Part shown: piece by piece, positions 7,438 to 16,611 of the stretch
Numbering within the stretch: the first letter of the stretch is position 1
Layout of the letters: every line of letters starts with the position of its first letter
Assembly: GCF_036227265.1 (NCBI RefSeq)
Contig: NZ_CP109446.1
Span: 1,749,501 to 1,813,500, forward strand
Source: Streptomyces sp. NBC_01476
GTDB lineage: Bacteria; Actinomycetota; Actinomycetes; Streptomycetales; Streptomycetaceae
Length of the DNA: 64,000 nucleotides
Direction of reading: 5' to 3'
The notes under the pieces: model-generated
The model's input: the letters and a program-made list of their open reading frames with translations, nothing else
What the model was told of the DNA's origin: nothing
Databases searched by the model: none
Translations under genes and position numbers: made by a program

Positions 7438-10400
7438 GGTCGACGCCGCCGAGCACCTGCTGTTCGTAGACGTTGGTGAGGCGCGGGCCGCGGTAGAGGA
7501 GGTGGCGGTCGTAGAGCAGGGGCACCATGGTGGACTCGATCATCACCTTCTTGTCGATGTCCTTCCAGTCGGCCGCCGCCTTCACCGGGTCGGTCTCGGC
7601 GTCGGCCTTCGCCACCGCGCTGTTGATGCCGTCGTCGTTCAGCCCGGAGTAGTTGGTGGGGCTCTGCGGCTGGACGAGGGCACGCAGGAAGCCGCCGCCG
7701 GTCGGCCAGTCGGCGGCCCAACTGGTCAGCACCATGCCCCACTTCTTCGCCTTGAGCTTCGTCGCCGAGGTCAGGGTCGCGTAGTAGGTGGCCGCGTCCA
7801 CCGTCTCCACCTCGACCGTGATGCCGACCTGGCCGAGTGCGCCGCTGATCGCCTCCATGGCGGCGGTGGACTGGGAGTTGTCCACCCCGGCGAGGGTCAC
7901 GGAGAAGCCGCCCGGCCGGCCGCAGTCGGCCAGCTGCTGCTTCGCCTCCTTCGGATAGGCCGCGCCCTGGGTGGTGTTGTAGGTCTCGGCCTTCGGGTCG
8001 TGGCCGTCGGTGGTGGGCGGCAGCATCGTGGTGGCGACATCACCGCCGTTGATCTCGCCGCCGAAGGTGGCCTGGACGGCGGAGCGGTTGACGGCGTACT
8101 GCACCGCCCGGCGGCAGCGGTAGTCGCCGAAGGGCGCGACCGACGTCTGCAGGCTCAGGAAGCGCGTGGCACCGCTGTACGCGAGGTCGGTATTGGCCTT
8201 GAGCGCGGGATCGTCGGTGATCTTGGCCTCGGTGGCGCCGCTGAGGGTCACGCTGTCGACGTCCAGGTCCGCATCGCCGGACAGCAGCGCGCTCTCCACC
8301 GCGTTCTGGTCGGTGAGGAACTTCAGCTCGATCCGGTCGGGCAGCGCGGAGTGGACCGCGTCGGTGGACTGCTTCCAGAACGGGTTGCGGACCAGGTCGA
8401 GGCGGCTGCCGGGGACGAAGCTCTGCACCTTGTAAGGGCCGCTGCCCACCGGGTGGTTGGCGTAGTCCTTGCCGTCGCCGGTGTCCGCGGCCCGCGGGAT
8501 CGCGGCGCCCATGGACAGCGCGAGCACGTACCGGAAGTCGGCGAACGGCTTGTCGAGGGTGAAGACCACCGTGTGGTCGTCGGGCGTGGCGACCGAGCGC
8601 AGGCCGAGCTTGTCGGGGTCGGTGTCCTCGTAGGGGCCCGGGTAGTGCTGGCCCTGGTCGAGCAGGTCGACGAAGTAGGAGGGGCCGTCGAAGGTGGTGC
8701 GGTCGAAGGTCCGCTCGACGCCGTACTTGATGTCCTTGGAGGTGATCGGGGTGCCGTTGTCGAAGGTCAGCCCGGTCCTGAGGTGGAAGGTCCAGGTGCG
8801 GCCGTCGGCGCTGACGCTGCCGGTGTCGGTGGCGAGGTCGGGCACCAGCTTGCGGCCGGCGGCACCCGGTGCGGGCGCGTAGTCGACGAGTTTGCGCAGG
8901 TAGAGGCGCTGCACATTCCAGGAGGTGGTGTCGTAGCTCTCCGCCGGGTCGAGCATGCCGGTCGCCGGGTAGGTCGCGACCAGGTGCAGCGTGCCGCCCT
9001 TCGTGCCGGAGGGGCGGACGACCCCGCCGAGACCGCCGTTGTAGCCCGAGGTCTCCTTGCCGCCGTGCAGCCGGAGCGCGGCACTCTTCAGGTCCGCGGT
9101 GGACGTGGGGGTGGTGCTGGCCGTGTCGCCGCCGTCCTTGTGCCCGCTCTCGTCGTCCCGGCCGCCGAGGGGGGCGAAGACCAGGGTCGCGCTCACACCG
9201 AGAGCCACCACCGCGACCGCGACACCGGCCACGATCCAGTTGCGGCGTCTGCGGTCGGGGGTACGGCCCGGCGGCGGCGCGGGAGGAGCGGCCGCCGGGT
9301 TCTGGACGTTGAACGGCGGTGGGGTACGGGGCAGATACGGCGGCGGCAGCGGGACCTGCGGGGATCGCGAGTAGGCCGGATGCTCGGGCTGGGCACGCGG
9401 GGCGGGCGGCTGGGTACGCGGGGCGGGCGGCTGCGCGGCGGGGGCGGCCGGTGCCGCCTGGGCGGACCGGGGCGCGGCCTCCCGCAGCGCCGGGCCCACG
9501 GCCGGTTCCGGGACGGCGCCCCCGGCGTCCTGGTCCGGCGGGGGCGGCAGTACGGGCAGCTTGGCGCCGACCCCGAAGGTGGCCCGGGGGTCGGCGGGAC
9601 GGGACGGGGTCCCCCGGCCGGGGGCCGGCCCGGCGCCCCGGGCCTCGGGGACGGCGTCGGATGCGACCGCCGGCCCGGTGAGGGAGACCGCGCTGTTCGC
9701 CCCCAGCCAGGCGCGCAGCCGGTCCCGGTACGCGGCGGCCGTCGCCGGCCGGTCGGCGGGTTCCTTGGCGAGGGCGGCCAGCACCAGGTCGTCCAGTTCC
9801 GCCGGCAGCCGCGGGTCGCGGGCCGACGGGGCGGGCGGCGGGGTGTGGACGTGGCGGTACATCAGGCTGAGCGGGTTGCCCTCGGTGAACGGCGGCTTCC
9901 CGGCGAGCAGTTCGAAGAGCACGCAGCCGACGGCGTACACGTCGCTGCGGGCGTCCACGTCGGCGCCGTTGATCTGCTCGGGCGACATGTAGCTGGGGGT
10001 GCCGATGGCGGAGCCGGTGGCGGTGAGCCGGGCACCGCTGTGCAGGACCCGGGCGATGCCGAAGTCGGCGACCTTGACGGTGCCTTCCTCGGTGATCATC
10101 ACATTGGCCGGTTTGACGTCGCGGTGCACGGTGCCGTGGCTGTGCGCGTGGGCCAGCGCGTCGAGCATGTCGCAGGCGATCCGTACCGCCTGGTCCGGCG
10201 CCAGGCTCCCCTGATCGTGCAGGAGTTGGGCCAGGGTGCTGCCGGGGACGTACTCCATCACCAGGAACGGGATCACCGTGTCGCCGTCGGCCGTCTCGTC
10301 CTGGTCGTGGACGGTGACGATGCCCGGGTGGTTCAGCGCGCCGGCCGCCTGTGCCTCACGGGCGAACCGGCCCCGGGCGGCGGGGTCGCCGGCCAGTTCG

Positions 10401-10528
10401 GCGAGCAGTGTCTTGACGGCCACGGTACGGCCCATCCGGGTGTCGTACGCCCGGTGCACCCGGGCCATCCCGCCGGAGCCGAGCAGCTCCGCCAGTCGGT
10501 AACGCCCCGCGAACAGCCCGTCAGCCAT
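7391..10528 (-). CDS. Transmembrane Ser/Thr protein kinase fused to family-5 solute-binding domain
   Basis: A 1045-aa fusion. Residues 1-270 are a Hanks-type kinase with all core motifs: GSGGMARVH at 18-26, Lys39 in AVK, HRDVKP at 135-140 (Asp137), DFG at 155-157 and SYMSPEQ. Residues 270-425 are a Pro/Ala-rich linker. One membrane span (about 430-452, after RRRRNW) puts the rest outside. Residues 510-1040 are an extracellular solute-binding protein family 5 domain (the DppA/OppA/NikA type), with GMLDPAESYDTTSWNVQRLY, DGRTWTFHLRTGLTFDNGTP and RCRRAVQYAVNRSAV. There is no lipobox and no PASTA repeat. The sequence suggests a receptor kinase that binds a small ligand, possibly a peptide, outside the cell. 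The 3' ends of this gene and cobC overlap by 47 nt. Confidence 0.9.
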   Translation of the reverse strand: MADGLFAGRYRLAELLGSGGMARVHRAYDTRMGRTVAVKTLLAELAGDPAARGRFAREAQAAGALNHPGIVTVHDQDETADGDTVIPFLVMEYVPGSTLAQLLHDQGSLAPDQAVRIACDMLDALAHAHSHGTVHRDVKPANVMITEEGTVKVADFGIARVLHSGARLTATGSAIGTPSYMSPEQINGADVDARSDVYAVGCVLFELLAGKPPFTEGNPLSLMYRHVHTPPPAPSARDPRLPAELDDLVLAALAKEPADRPATAAAYRDRLRAWLGANSAVSLTGPAVASDAVPEARGAGPAPGRGTPSRPADPRATFGVGAKLPVLPPPPDQDAGGAVPEPAVGPALREAAPRSAQAAPAAPAAQPPAPRTQPPAPRAQPEHPAYSRSPQVPLPPPYLPRTPPPFNVQNPAAAPPAPPPGRTPDRRRRNWIVAGVAVAVVALGVSATLVFAPLGGRDDESGHKDGGDTASTTPTSTADLKSAALRLHGGKETSGYNGGLGGVVRPSGTKGGTLHLVATYPATGMLDPAESYDTTSWNVQRLYLRKLVDYAPAPGAAGRKLVPDLATDTGSVSADGRTWTFHLRTGLTFDNGTPITSKDIKYGVERTFDRTTFDGPSYFVDLLDQGQHYPGPYEDTDPDKLGLRSVATPDDHTVVFTLDKPFADFRYVLALSMGAAIPRAADTGDGKDYANHPVGSGPYKVQSFVPGSRLDLVRNPFWKQSTDAVHSALPDRIELKFLTDQNAVESALLSGDADLDVDSVTLSGATEAKITDDPALKANTDLAYSGATRFLSLQTSVAPFGDYRCRRAVQYAVNRSAVQATFGGEINGGDVATTMLPPTTDGHDPKAETYNTTQGAAYPKEAKQQLADCGRPGGFSVTLAGVDNSQSTAAMEAISGALGQVGITVEVETVDAATYYATLTSATKLKAKKWGMVLTSWAADWPTGGGFLRALVQPQSPTNYSGLNDDGINSAVAKADAETDPVKAAADWKDIDKKVMIESTMVPLLYDRHLLYRGPRLTNVYEQQVLGGVDLTALGVEPWPRPARR

Positions 10529-10570
10529 CTACCCCGCCCGCTCTCGCCCCAGCGCATGCGGTAACAGCCT

Positions 10571-10603
10571 AAGGGGGCGGCCCCGCCGTCGAACCGCCCC
10601 CTT
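10571..10603 (-). terminator. Hairpin terminator downstream of the LAETG gene
   Basis: Perfect 10-bp inverted repeat, AAGGGGGCGG / CCGCCCCCTT, with a 13-nt loop. It lies in the 99-bp gap just after the LAETG gene and before the kinase start. It should end LAETG transcription and isolate the kinase promoter. Confidence 0.7.
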
Positions 10604-10627
10604 GACCTTGTTACCTGCTTGTGGCGA

Positions 10628-11905
10628 TCACGCGTCGAGGTCGTCGGCTCCCGAGGCGGCGTTCCGCCGGCGCCGGTTGGTCGCCAGGAAGGTGCCCGCG
10701 CCGGCCGCGACGAGGGCGGCGGCACCGATGGCGATGTACGGGGTGGCCGAACTGCTGCCGGTCTCGGCGAGGTTGCCGCTGGTGTCGGTGACGGTCTGGG
10801 CGTGGGTGTCGGAACCGCCGCCCGTGGCGGTGCCGGAGGAGGAGCCGCCGGAGCCGGTGGCGCCGGAGGTCGCGTGGCCGCCCGTCGAGCCGGAGGTCGA
10901 GCCCGAGGTGGAACCGGTGGTGGAACCGCCGCCGGTCGCGCCTCCGTTGGAGGAGCCGGTGGTGGAACCGGTGGTGGAACCGGTGGTGGAGCCCGTGGTG
11001 GAACCGCCGTCCGAGGCTCCCCCGTCGGTCGAACCGCCGGTGGTCGTCCCCCCGGTAGTCGAACCCCCGGTGGTCGAGCCGCCGTTCGTGGACCCGCCGG
11101 AGGTGGACCCGCCGTTCGTGGACCCGCCGGTGCCCGAGCCGCCGCTCTTGTGCGGGGTGCGGCAGGTGGCCTGCGCCAGCGTCACCTCACCGGTGACCTC
11201 CGCCACGCCGAGGTTCAGCGGGTTGATGCGCACCTTCAGTCGCAGCGCGGTGGCGGCGGCGGTGCTGGAGGTGGTGACCGTGTTGGTGAGGTCCAGATCG
11301 ACCTGGCCGACCCCCGGCACGTTCAGCTGGGTGGTGCCGACCGCCTGCAGCGAGATGTTCCGGCCGAGCACGGTCACGCCGGCCAGCTTGGAGGAGGCGG
11401 TGGGCCGGTGGCCGGCCTGGCAGGTGGCCTTGGAGGTGACCGCGTCCAGCTTGACCAGGGACAGCAGCGGCAGACCGGGCACGTGCACCTGGGCGTTGGC
11501 GATGTTCGCGTACCCCTCGGCCTTGTCGCCGTCGGCGGTGGCGTTCGCGGTGGCGACCGCGGCCCGCAGCAGGCTGACGCTCCGGCCGGCCTCCACGCCG
11601 TGGCCGACGGTGACGGCGAGCGCGGTCCGGTTGGCGTCGGCGGGCGCCTTCACGTCGTTCAGGGACACGTTCACGGGCACGTCGACCGTCTTGTTCAGCA
11701 GCGAGACGTCCAGCCCGACCCGCAGCACGGTCGCGGTGGACGTGCCGCCGGTGTACTGCTGCGGGTTGGCGTGGGCCGCCGGGGCGACGGCCAGTGCGCT
11801 GCCCGCGGCCAGGGCGACGGCGGCGCCGATGGCTGCGGCGGAACGACCTGCGGGCATGCGGAAAGAGAGAGTGCGGTACACGCGAAAGATCCCTACGAGT
11901 GACAT
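10628..11905 (-). CDS. LAETG-anchored cell-wall protein (SCO1860-like)
   Basis: A 425-aa secreted protein. It has an N-terminal signal peptide (about 1-46, hydrophobic core GAAVALAAGSALAVAPAAHA), a conserved beta-rich globular region (about 50-250) with Cys pairs near 166 and 248, and a Gly/Ser/Thr repeat stalk (about 252-360). The sortase signal at the C-terminus is LAETG at 379-383, a hydrophobic helix, then RRRR. LAxTG motifs are used by class E sortases in Streptomyces. The protein is therefore expected to be linked to peptidoglycan and stick out on the stalk. The 289-bp gap upstream (11906-12194) contains no gene I can support. Ligand and function are unknown. Confidence 0.9.
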   Translation of the reverse strand: MSLVGIFRVYRTLSFRMPAGRSAAAIGAAVALAAGSALAVAPAAHANPQQYTGGTSTATVLRVGLDVSLLNKTVDVPVNVSLNDVKAPADANRTALAVTVGHGVEAGRSVSLLRAAVATANATADGDKAEGYANIANAQVHVPGLPLLSLVKLDAVTSKATCQAGHRPTASSKLAGVTVLGRNISLQAVGTTQLNVPGVGQVDLDLTNTVTTSSTAAATALRLKVRINPLNLGVAEVTGEVTLAQATCRTPHKSGGSGTGGSTNGGSTSGGSTNGGSTTGGSTTGGTTTGGSTDGGASDGGSTTGSTTGSTTGSTTGSSNGGATGGGSTTGSTSGSTSGSTGGHATSGATGSGGSSSGTATGGGSDTHAQTVTDTSGNLAETGSSSATPYIAIGAAALVAAGAGTFLATNRRRRNAASGADDLDA

Positions 11906-12194
11906 GGCATCCCCGGCGCGCGCTGATGGGGACAGCAGCCGGGGACCTTGACCCGGTTATGTTTACGCACTGAGGGTGAACTGGCGGCTACACGGGGCTA
12001 GTTCATCCAAACGGGTGGTTTCCGTGCGTTTCTTCGAATCCCGGTGCCCCGGATGCGCACGGCCGTTCCAGACGGTCGTCCGCGCCACGGGAGGACACGC
12101 GCGGCCCGGTTGACGCGACCGCGCCGGGCGCGGAAGTGTTCAACTCCGTACGTCCCGTGGACGACACGGCCGGTCAACGACGTGCCTCCGCAGG

Positions 12195-13283
12195 TCAGGC
12201 CACGCGTGCGCCCCGCAGCACGATCGCGCGCGGCGCGGCCAGCGTCCGTACGTCGGCCCGCGGGTCCTCGTCGTACACCACCAGGTCGGCGGGGGCGCCC
12301 TCGGTCAGACCGGCGCGCCCGAGCCAGTCGCGCGCTCCCCAGGTGGCCGCCGACAGCGCGGCTTCCACGGGCAGCCCGGCCCGCACCAGTTCGGCCACCT
12401 CCGCGGCGATCAGGCCGTGCGGCAGGCCGCCGCCCGCGTCCGTACCGGCATAGACGGCGATGCCCGCGTCGTAGGCGTCCCGCACGGTGTCGTAGCGGCG
12501 CTCGTGGAGCCGCAGCATGTGCTCCGACCAGCGCGGGAACTTCGCCCGGCCGCCCTCCGCCAGGCGCGGGAAGGTGGCGATGTTGACGAGCGTCGGGACG
12601 ATCGCGACGCCGTGCGCGGCGAAGAGCGGGATGGTGCCGGCGGTCAGCCCGGTGGCGTGTTCGACGCAGTCGATGCCGGCCTCGACGAGGTCGGCCAGCG
12701 ACTCCTCGGCGAAGCAGTGCGCGGTGACCCGGGCGCCTTCCTCGTGCGCCGCGGCCATCGCCTCGGCGAGCGCGTCCTTGGGCCAGCAGGCGGAGAGGTC
12801 GCCGGTCTCCCGGTCGATCCAGTCGCCGACCAGCTTGACCCAGCCGTCGCCGCGGCGCGCCTCGCGGCGGACGCAGGCGGCCAGGTCGCCCGGCTCGATC
12901 TCGTACGCGTAGTTGCGGATGTAGCGGCGGGTGCGGGCGATGTGCCGGCCGGCCCTGATGATCTTCGGCAGGTCGTCGCGCTCGTCGGTCCACCGGGTGT
13001 CGCTCGGCGAACCGGCGTCCCGCAGCAGCAGCGCGCCGATCCCGCGGTCGGTCAGCGCCTGCCGCTCCGCGGTCTCCGGGTCCACCGCGCCGTGCGCGTC
13101 GAGGCCGACATGGCAGTGCGCGTCCACCAGGCCCGGCAGCGCCCAGCCGGTGACCGTGCCGGCCGGTGCGGCGGCGGGGCGGTCGTACGTGATCCGGCCG
13201 CCGACCACCCACAGCTCGTCCCGTACGTCCGCGGGACCGGCCAGGATCCGGCCCCTGATGTGCAACACCTCGCTGTCAGCCAT
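12195..13283 (-). CDS. Amidohydrolase family protein
   Basis: A 362-aa metal-dependent hydrolase of the imidazolonepropionase/prolidase-like amidohydrolase group. PGLVDAHCHVG near residue 50 supplies the first His pair. A metal-ligand Lys is possible in GWVKLVGDW, AHCF near 187 and EHATG near 208 supply further histidines, and AGTDAGGG near 285 the catalytic Asp. The start is placed at ATG 13283; the open frame extends 18 codons further into the gap without a ribosome site. It is divergent from the aminotransferase at 13355, with a 71-bp shared promoter gap. The substrate is unknown. Confidence 0.85.
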   Translation of the reverse strand: MADSEVLHIRGRILAGPADVRDELWVVGGRITYDRPAAAPAGTVTGWALPGLVDAHCHVGLDAHGAVDPETAERQALTDRGIGALLLRDAGSPSDTRWTDERDDLPKIIRAGRHIARTRRYIRNYAYEIEPGDLAACVRREARRGDGWVKLVGDWIDRETGDLSACWPKDALAEAMAAAHEEGARVTAHCFAEESLADLVEAGIDCVEHATGLTAGTIPLFAAHGVAIVPTLVNIATFPRLAEGGRAKFPRWSEHMLRLHERRYDTVRDAYDAGIAVYAGTDAGGGLPHGLIAAEVAELVRAGLPVEAALSAATWGARDWLGRAGLTEGAPADLVVYDEDPRADVRTLAAPRAIVLRGARVA

Positions 13284-13354
13284 GCACGGCACTGTACGAG
13301 GCGCTGGGTAGGGTCGGATCCGTACGGTCCCTGTCACCCCGAGGAGCGCACCAC

Positions 13355-14401
13355 GTGTCCCCGAACCCCGGCCACCTGCTGGACCTGCCGCCGCTGACCG
13401 CCGGTGCCTTCGCGGCCACCGAACGCCGGGTGGCGGCGCTGCTGCGCACCGCCAACGACGTGGTGATCACCCAGGGCGAGGCGCTGCTGCCGCTGGAGGG
13501 CGCGATCAGGGGGGCGGCCCGGCCGGGTTCCACCGCGCTCAACGTCGTCACCGGCCCGTACGGGGAGACCTTCGGCGGCTGGCTGCGGGACGCGGGCGCG
13601 AAGGTGGTGGAGCTGGAGGTGCCGTTCGACCGGGCGGTGACCGCGGAGCAGGTGGGCGAGGCGCTGGAGCGCGACCCGGAGATCGGCCTGGTGTCGCTGG
13701 TCCACGCGGAGGCGGCCACCGGTACGACGAATCCGGTGGCCGGGATCGCGGCGGTGGTACGGGCGCAGGGGGCGCTGCTGATGCTCGACGCGGTCGCCTC
13801 GGTGGCCGCGGAGCCGCTGCTCACCGACGAGTGGGGGGTGGACCTGTGCGTGATCGGCGGGCAGAAGGCGATGGCCGGTCCTGCCGGGGTGTCGGCGGTG
13901 GCGGTCAGCGAGCGCGCGTGGCGGCGGTTCGCGGAGAATCCGGCGGCGCCGCGGCGGTCGTACCTGTCGCTGCTTGACTGGAAGGAGCGGTGGATCGACG
14001 CGGGGCGGCGGGTGCTGCCCCACGCCCCGGCGCAGCTGGAGATGCTGGCGCTCGACGCGTGCCTGGACCGGATCGAGGCGGAGGGGCTCGACGCGGTGAT
14101 CGGGCGGCACCGGGCGGCGGCGGCGCAGACCCGCGAGGGGGCGCTGGACCTGGGGCTGACGCCTTACGTGGTGGAGGCAGCCGACGCGGCGCCGGTCGCC
14201 ACGACGGTACGGACCCCTGCGGGGATGCACGCGGGGGAACTGGCGGCGGCGGCGCTCGCCGTCGACCCCGGGCTCCCCCTCTCCCCGGGCGGCGGCGCCC
14301 TCGCGGCCGACATGCTGCGGGTCAACCACTACGGCACGGCGGCCGACCCCGCGGTGGTGGACCGCACCCTCGCCACTTTGAGCGCCGCCCTCCGCCGCTG
14401 A
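13355..14401 (+). CDS. Class-V aminotransferase-fold PLP enzyme
   Basis: A 348-aa protein of the alanine-glyoxylate / serine-pyruvate aminotransferase type. The PLP-binding Asp is in LMLDAVASVAAEP near residue 140 and the Schiff-base Lys in VIGGQKAMAGPAGVSAVAVS near residue 172. The N-terminus fits the family in being built around PLP-phosphate contacts. A GTG start is preceded by GAGGAGC 8 nt upstream, and TAGGGT at 13309-13314 could be its -10 element. The exact substrate is not readable; other class-V lyases are possible. Confidence 0.8.
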   Translation: MSPNPGHLLDLPPLTAGAFAATERRVAALLRTANDVVITQGEALLPLEGAIRGAARPGSTALNVVTGPYGETFGGWLRDAGAKVVELEVPFDRAVTAEQVGEALERDPEIGLVSLVHAEAATGTTNPVAGIAAVVRAQGALLMLDAVASVAAEPLLTDEWGVDLCVIGGQKAMAGPAGVSAVAVSERAWRRFAENPAAPRRSYLSLLDWKERWIDAGRRVLPHAPAQLEMLALDACLDRIEAEGLDAVIGRHRAAAAQTREGALDLGLTPYVVEAADAAPVATTVRTPAGMHAGELAAAALAVDPGLPLSPGGGALAADMLRVNHYGTAADPAVVDRTLATLSAALRR

Positions 14402-14614
14402 CCCGCCTGCGGCGCCGGCTCCGGGGTCCAGGCTCCGGCCTGCGGCCACCTGAGTGGGTGAGTGGGTTGGGGCCGGGGTCGTCACGTCGGTGGTGCTGAT
14501 GGCGGCGCCGGTGCCGGTGCGGCAGGCGGTGCCCGGGCCGCCATGCCCAGCGGGGAGGGGCGGGAGGCGGGAGGCTGAGGCGGTACGTGTTTCCGTAGCT
14601 TCAGGAGGTCCGTG

Positions 14615-14986
14615 ATGTCCTTGTCCGCGACTGCCTTCCGGGTGCGGCGTGTCTACGATCCGCCGGAGGAGGCGGATGGACTGCGGGTGCTGGTGGACCG
14701 GCTGTGGCCGCGGGGGCTGGCGAAGGCCCGGGCGGAGGTGGACGAGTGGGTCAAGGAGCTGACCCCGTCGAACGAGCTGCGGACGTGGCTGCACACCCAC
14801 CCGGAGCGGTACGACGCGTTCGCGGAGCGGTACCGGGGCGAGCTGGCCGCCGCGGGCCCTGACGCCGAGGCGACGGCGGAGCGGCTTCGCGCGGCGGCGG
14901 CGCGGGGTCCCGTCACCCTGCTCACCGCCGTGAAGGAGCCGGACCACAGCCACGTCCCGGTACTGCTCGACCACCTCCGCGGCTGA
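14615..14986 (+). CDS. DUF488 family protein
   Basis: A 123-aa protein with the DUF488 hallmark near the N-terminus (VLVDRLWPRGLAK, about residues 25-37) and the family's aromatic-rich middle (RTWLHTHPERYDAFAERYR). I chose ATG 14615 because AGGAGG (14603-14608) is 6 nt upstream; GTG 14612 would be only 3 nt away. The gene stands alone and is convergent with the dehydrogenase at 15020. The biochemical role of DUF488 is not known to me. Confidence 0.85.
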   Translation: MSLSATAFRVRRVYDPPEEADGLRVLVDRLWPRGLAKARAEVDEWVKELTPSNELRTWLHTHPERYDAFAERYRGELAAAGPDAEATAERLRAAAARGPVTLLTAVKEPDHSHVPVLLDHLRG

Positions 14987-15019
14987 CCGGCACCGCCCCC
15001 ACCTCGGACGGTGGTCGGG

Positions 15020-16555
15020 TTACTCCCTGATCCCGTCCACGCGGCGCGGGACGCGGGTGGGGTTGGAGTCGCGGAGTTCCGGGGGGAGGAGGGCCGGTGG
15101 GGTGTCCTGGTAGGCGACGGGGCGCAGCCAGCGTTCGATCGCGGTGCCGCCCACGGAGGTGGACGTGGAGGTCGTGGCCGGGTACGGCCCGCCGTGGTGC
15201 TGGGCCGCCGCCACCGCGACGCCGGTGGGCCAGCCGTTGACCAGCACCCGCCCGGCCAGCGCGGTGAGGCGGGCAAGGAGCGCCACCGCGGAACCGTCCG
15301 GCTCCGCGGCCTCGTCCGCGCCGAGGTGGGCGGTGGCGGTGAGGTTGCCGGGGAGGCGGTCGAGGACCGCGCCCAGCTCCGCGTCGTCGCCGTACCGTAC
15401 GACCACCGTCAGCGGCCCGAAGCACTCCTCCAGCAGCACCTCGTACGCATCCTGCCCGGCGAGGTCCCGCGCGGCGACCTCGACGTAGCCGGGCCGTACC
15501 GCCAGCGGGTCGCCGGGGACCTCGCCGGGCTCGACGGGAACCGTGACACCGGGCAGCGCGGCCCGGGCGGCGGCGCCCTTGAGGAAGGTGTCCCGCATGC
15601 GGGAGTCGAGCAGGACGCCCGGCAGCGCTCCCTGCGCGGCGCCGGTGAGCGCGCCCACCAGACGGTCGCCGTCCGGGCCCGCGGGCGCCAGCACCAGACC
15701 CGGCTTGGTGCAGAACTGGCCGTTGCCCAGGGTGAAGGAGCCGGCCAGACCGGTGCCGATCTGCTCGGCGCGTTCGGCCGCGGCGGCCGCCGTGACCACC
15801 ACCGGGTTGAGGCTGCCCAGTTCGCCGTAGAAGGGGATCGGGCGCGGGCGGGCGGCGGCCGCGTCGAAGAGGGCCCGGCCGCCGGGGACGGAACCGGTGA
15901 AGCCGGCCGCGGCGATCAGCGGGTGCTTGACGAGCTCGACGCCGGCCTCGAAGCCGTGCAGCAGCACCACGGTGTCGGCGGGCAGTCCGGCCGCGACGGC
16001 CGCCCGGCGCAGGATGTCCGCGCAGAGCACCGAGGTCGCCGGGTGGTCGGGGTGCGCCTTGACGACGACCGGGCAGCCCGCGGCCAGCGCACTGGCGGTG
16101 TCGCCGCCGGGGACCGAGAAGGCCAGCGGGAAGTTGCTGGCCGCGTAGACGGCGACCACGCCCAGCGGGATCTTGTAGCGGCGCAGATCGGGCCGCGGGA
16201 TGGGGTGGGCGGCCGGGTCGGGGTGGTCGATGATGACATCAAGGAAGGTGCCTTCGTCCACGATGCCGGCGAAGGCCCGCAGCTGGAAGGCGGTGCGGGC
16301 CAGTTCGCCGGTGATCCGGGGCACCCCGAGGGCGGTCTCGGCGTCGGCGGTCGCGATCACCTCGGCGGCCGACTCCTCCAGCAGCCCGGCGGCTTCGCGC
16401 AGTAGCCGGGAGCGTACGCTGCGGTCGGCGAGCGCGGGGAGAGCGGCGGCCGCGGCGCGTACCGCGGCATCGACGTCCGCGGCCGTGGCCTCGGCGCCGG
16501 CCTGCTCGCGCTGCTTTCCGGTTCGGGGGTCGACGCTCCAGACTGGTACTGCCAC
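15020..16555 (-). CDS. 2-oxoglutarate semialdehyde dehydrogenase (ALDH superfamily)
   Basis: A 511-aa NAD(P)-dependent aldehyde dehydrogenase. The catalytic Cys is in LGNGQFCTKPGLVL, the active-site Glu in PFYGELGSLNPV, and SNFPLAFSVPGGDTASALAAGCPVVVKAH forms the cofactor cleft. The FPLAFSVPGGDTASALAAG type is that of alpha-ketoglutaric semialdehyde dehydrogenases, which complete glucarate, galactarate and arabinose oxidation. I chose GTG 16555 because GGAGG lies 8 nt upstream. An upstream GTG at 16588 would place the coding start almost on the predicted operator. It is divergent from the IclR regulator and works naturally with the dehydratase at 20207 and the uronate dehydrogenase at 21439. 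Confidence 0.85.
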   Translation of the reverse strand: MAVPVWSVDPRTGKQREQAGAEATAADVDAAVRAAAAALPALADRSVRSRLLREAAGLLEESAAEVIATADAETALGVPRITGELARTAFQLRAFAGIVDEGTFLDVIIDHPDPAAHPIPRPDLRRYKIPLGVVAVYAASNFPLAFSVPGGDTASALAAGCPVVVKAHPDHPATSVLCADILRRAAVAAGLPADTVVLLHGFEAGVELVKHPLIAAAGFTGSVPGGRALFDAAAARPRPIPFYGELGSLNPVVVTAAAAAERAEQIGTGLAGSFTLGNGQFCTKPGLVLAPAGPDGDRLVGALTGAAQGALPGVLLDSRMRDTFLKGAAARAALPGVTVPVEPGEVPGDPLAVRPGYVEVAARDLAGQDAYEVLLEECFGPLTVVVRYGDDAELGAVLDRLPGNLTATAHLGADEAAEPDGSAVALLARLTALAGRVLVNGWPTGVAVAAAQHHGGPYPATTSTSTSVGGTAIERWLRPVAYQDTPPALLPPELRDSNPTRVPRRVDGIRE

Positions 16556-16595
16556 CGGAAGAACCTCCAGATTTTCCGTACTGTCCACGATCGTC

Positions 16596-16611
16596 GTTCT
16601 CTATACTGAAC
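16596..16611. promoter_or_regulatory. Candidate IclR operator on the divergent promoters
   Basis: GTTCTCTATACTGAAC is a 16-bp near-palindrome with the form GTTC-NN-TATA-NN-GAAC. It sits in the 130-bp gap between the dehydrogenase and the IclR gene. It covers the minus-strand -10 (TATAGA) and also offers TATACT as a -10 for the plus strand, so one bound dimer could close both promoters. IclR regulators commonly bind such sites at divergent promoters. Binding by this regulator is inference. Confidence 0.55.

Noticed and set aside
7502..10564. Plus-strand open frame of 1020 codons
   Set aside because: Antisense shadow of the kinase fusion, whose protein has all expected motifs.
12000..13212. 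Arg-rich 404-aa frame in the minus strand
   Set aside because: It runs through the amidohydrolase in another frame; the amidohydrolase has the metal-binding motifs.
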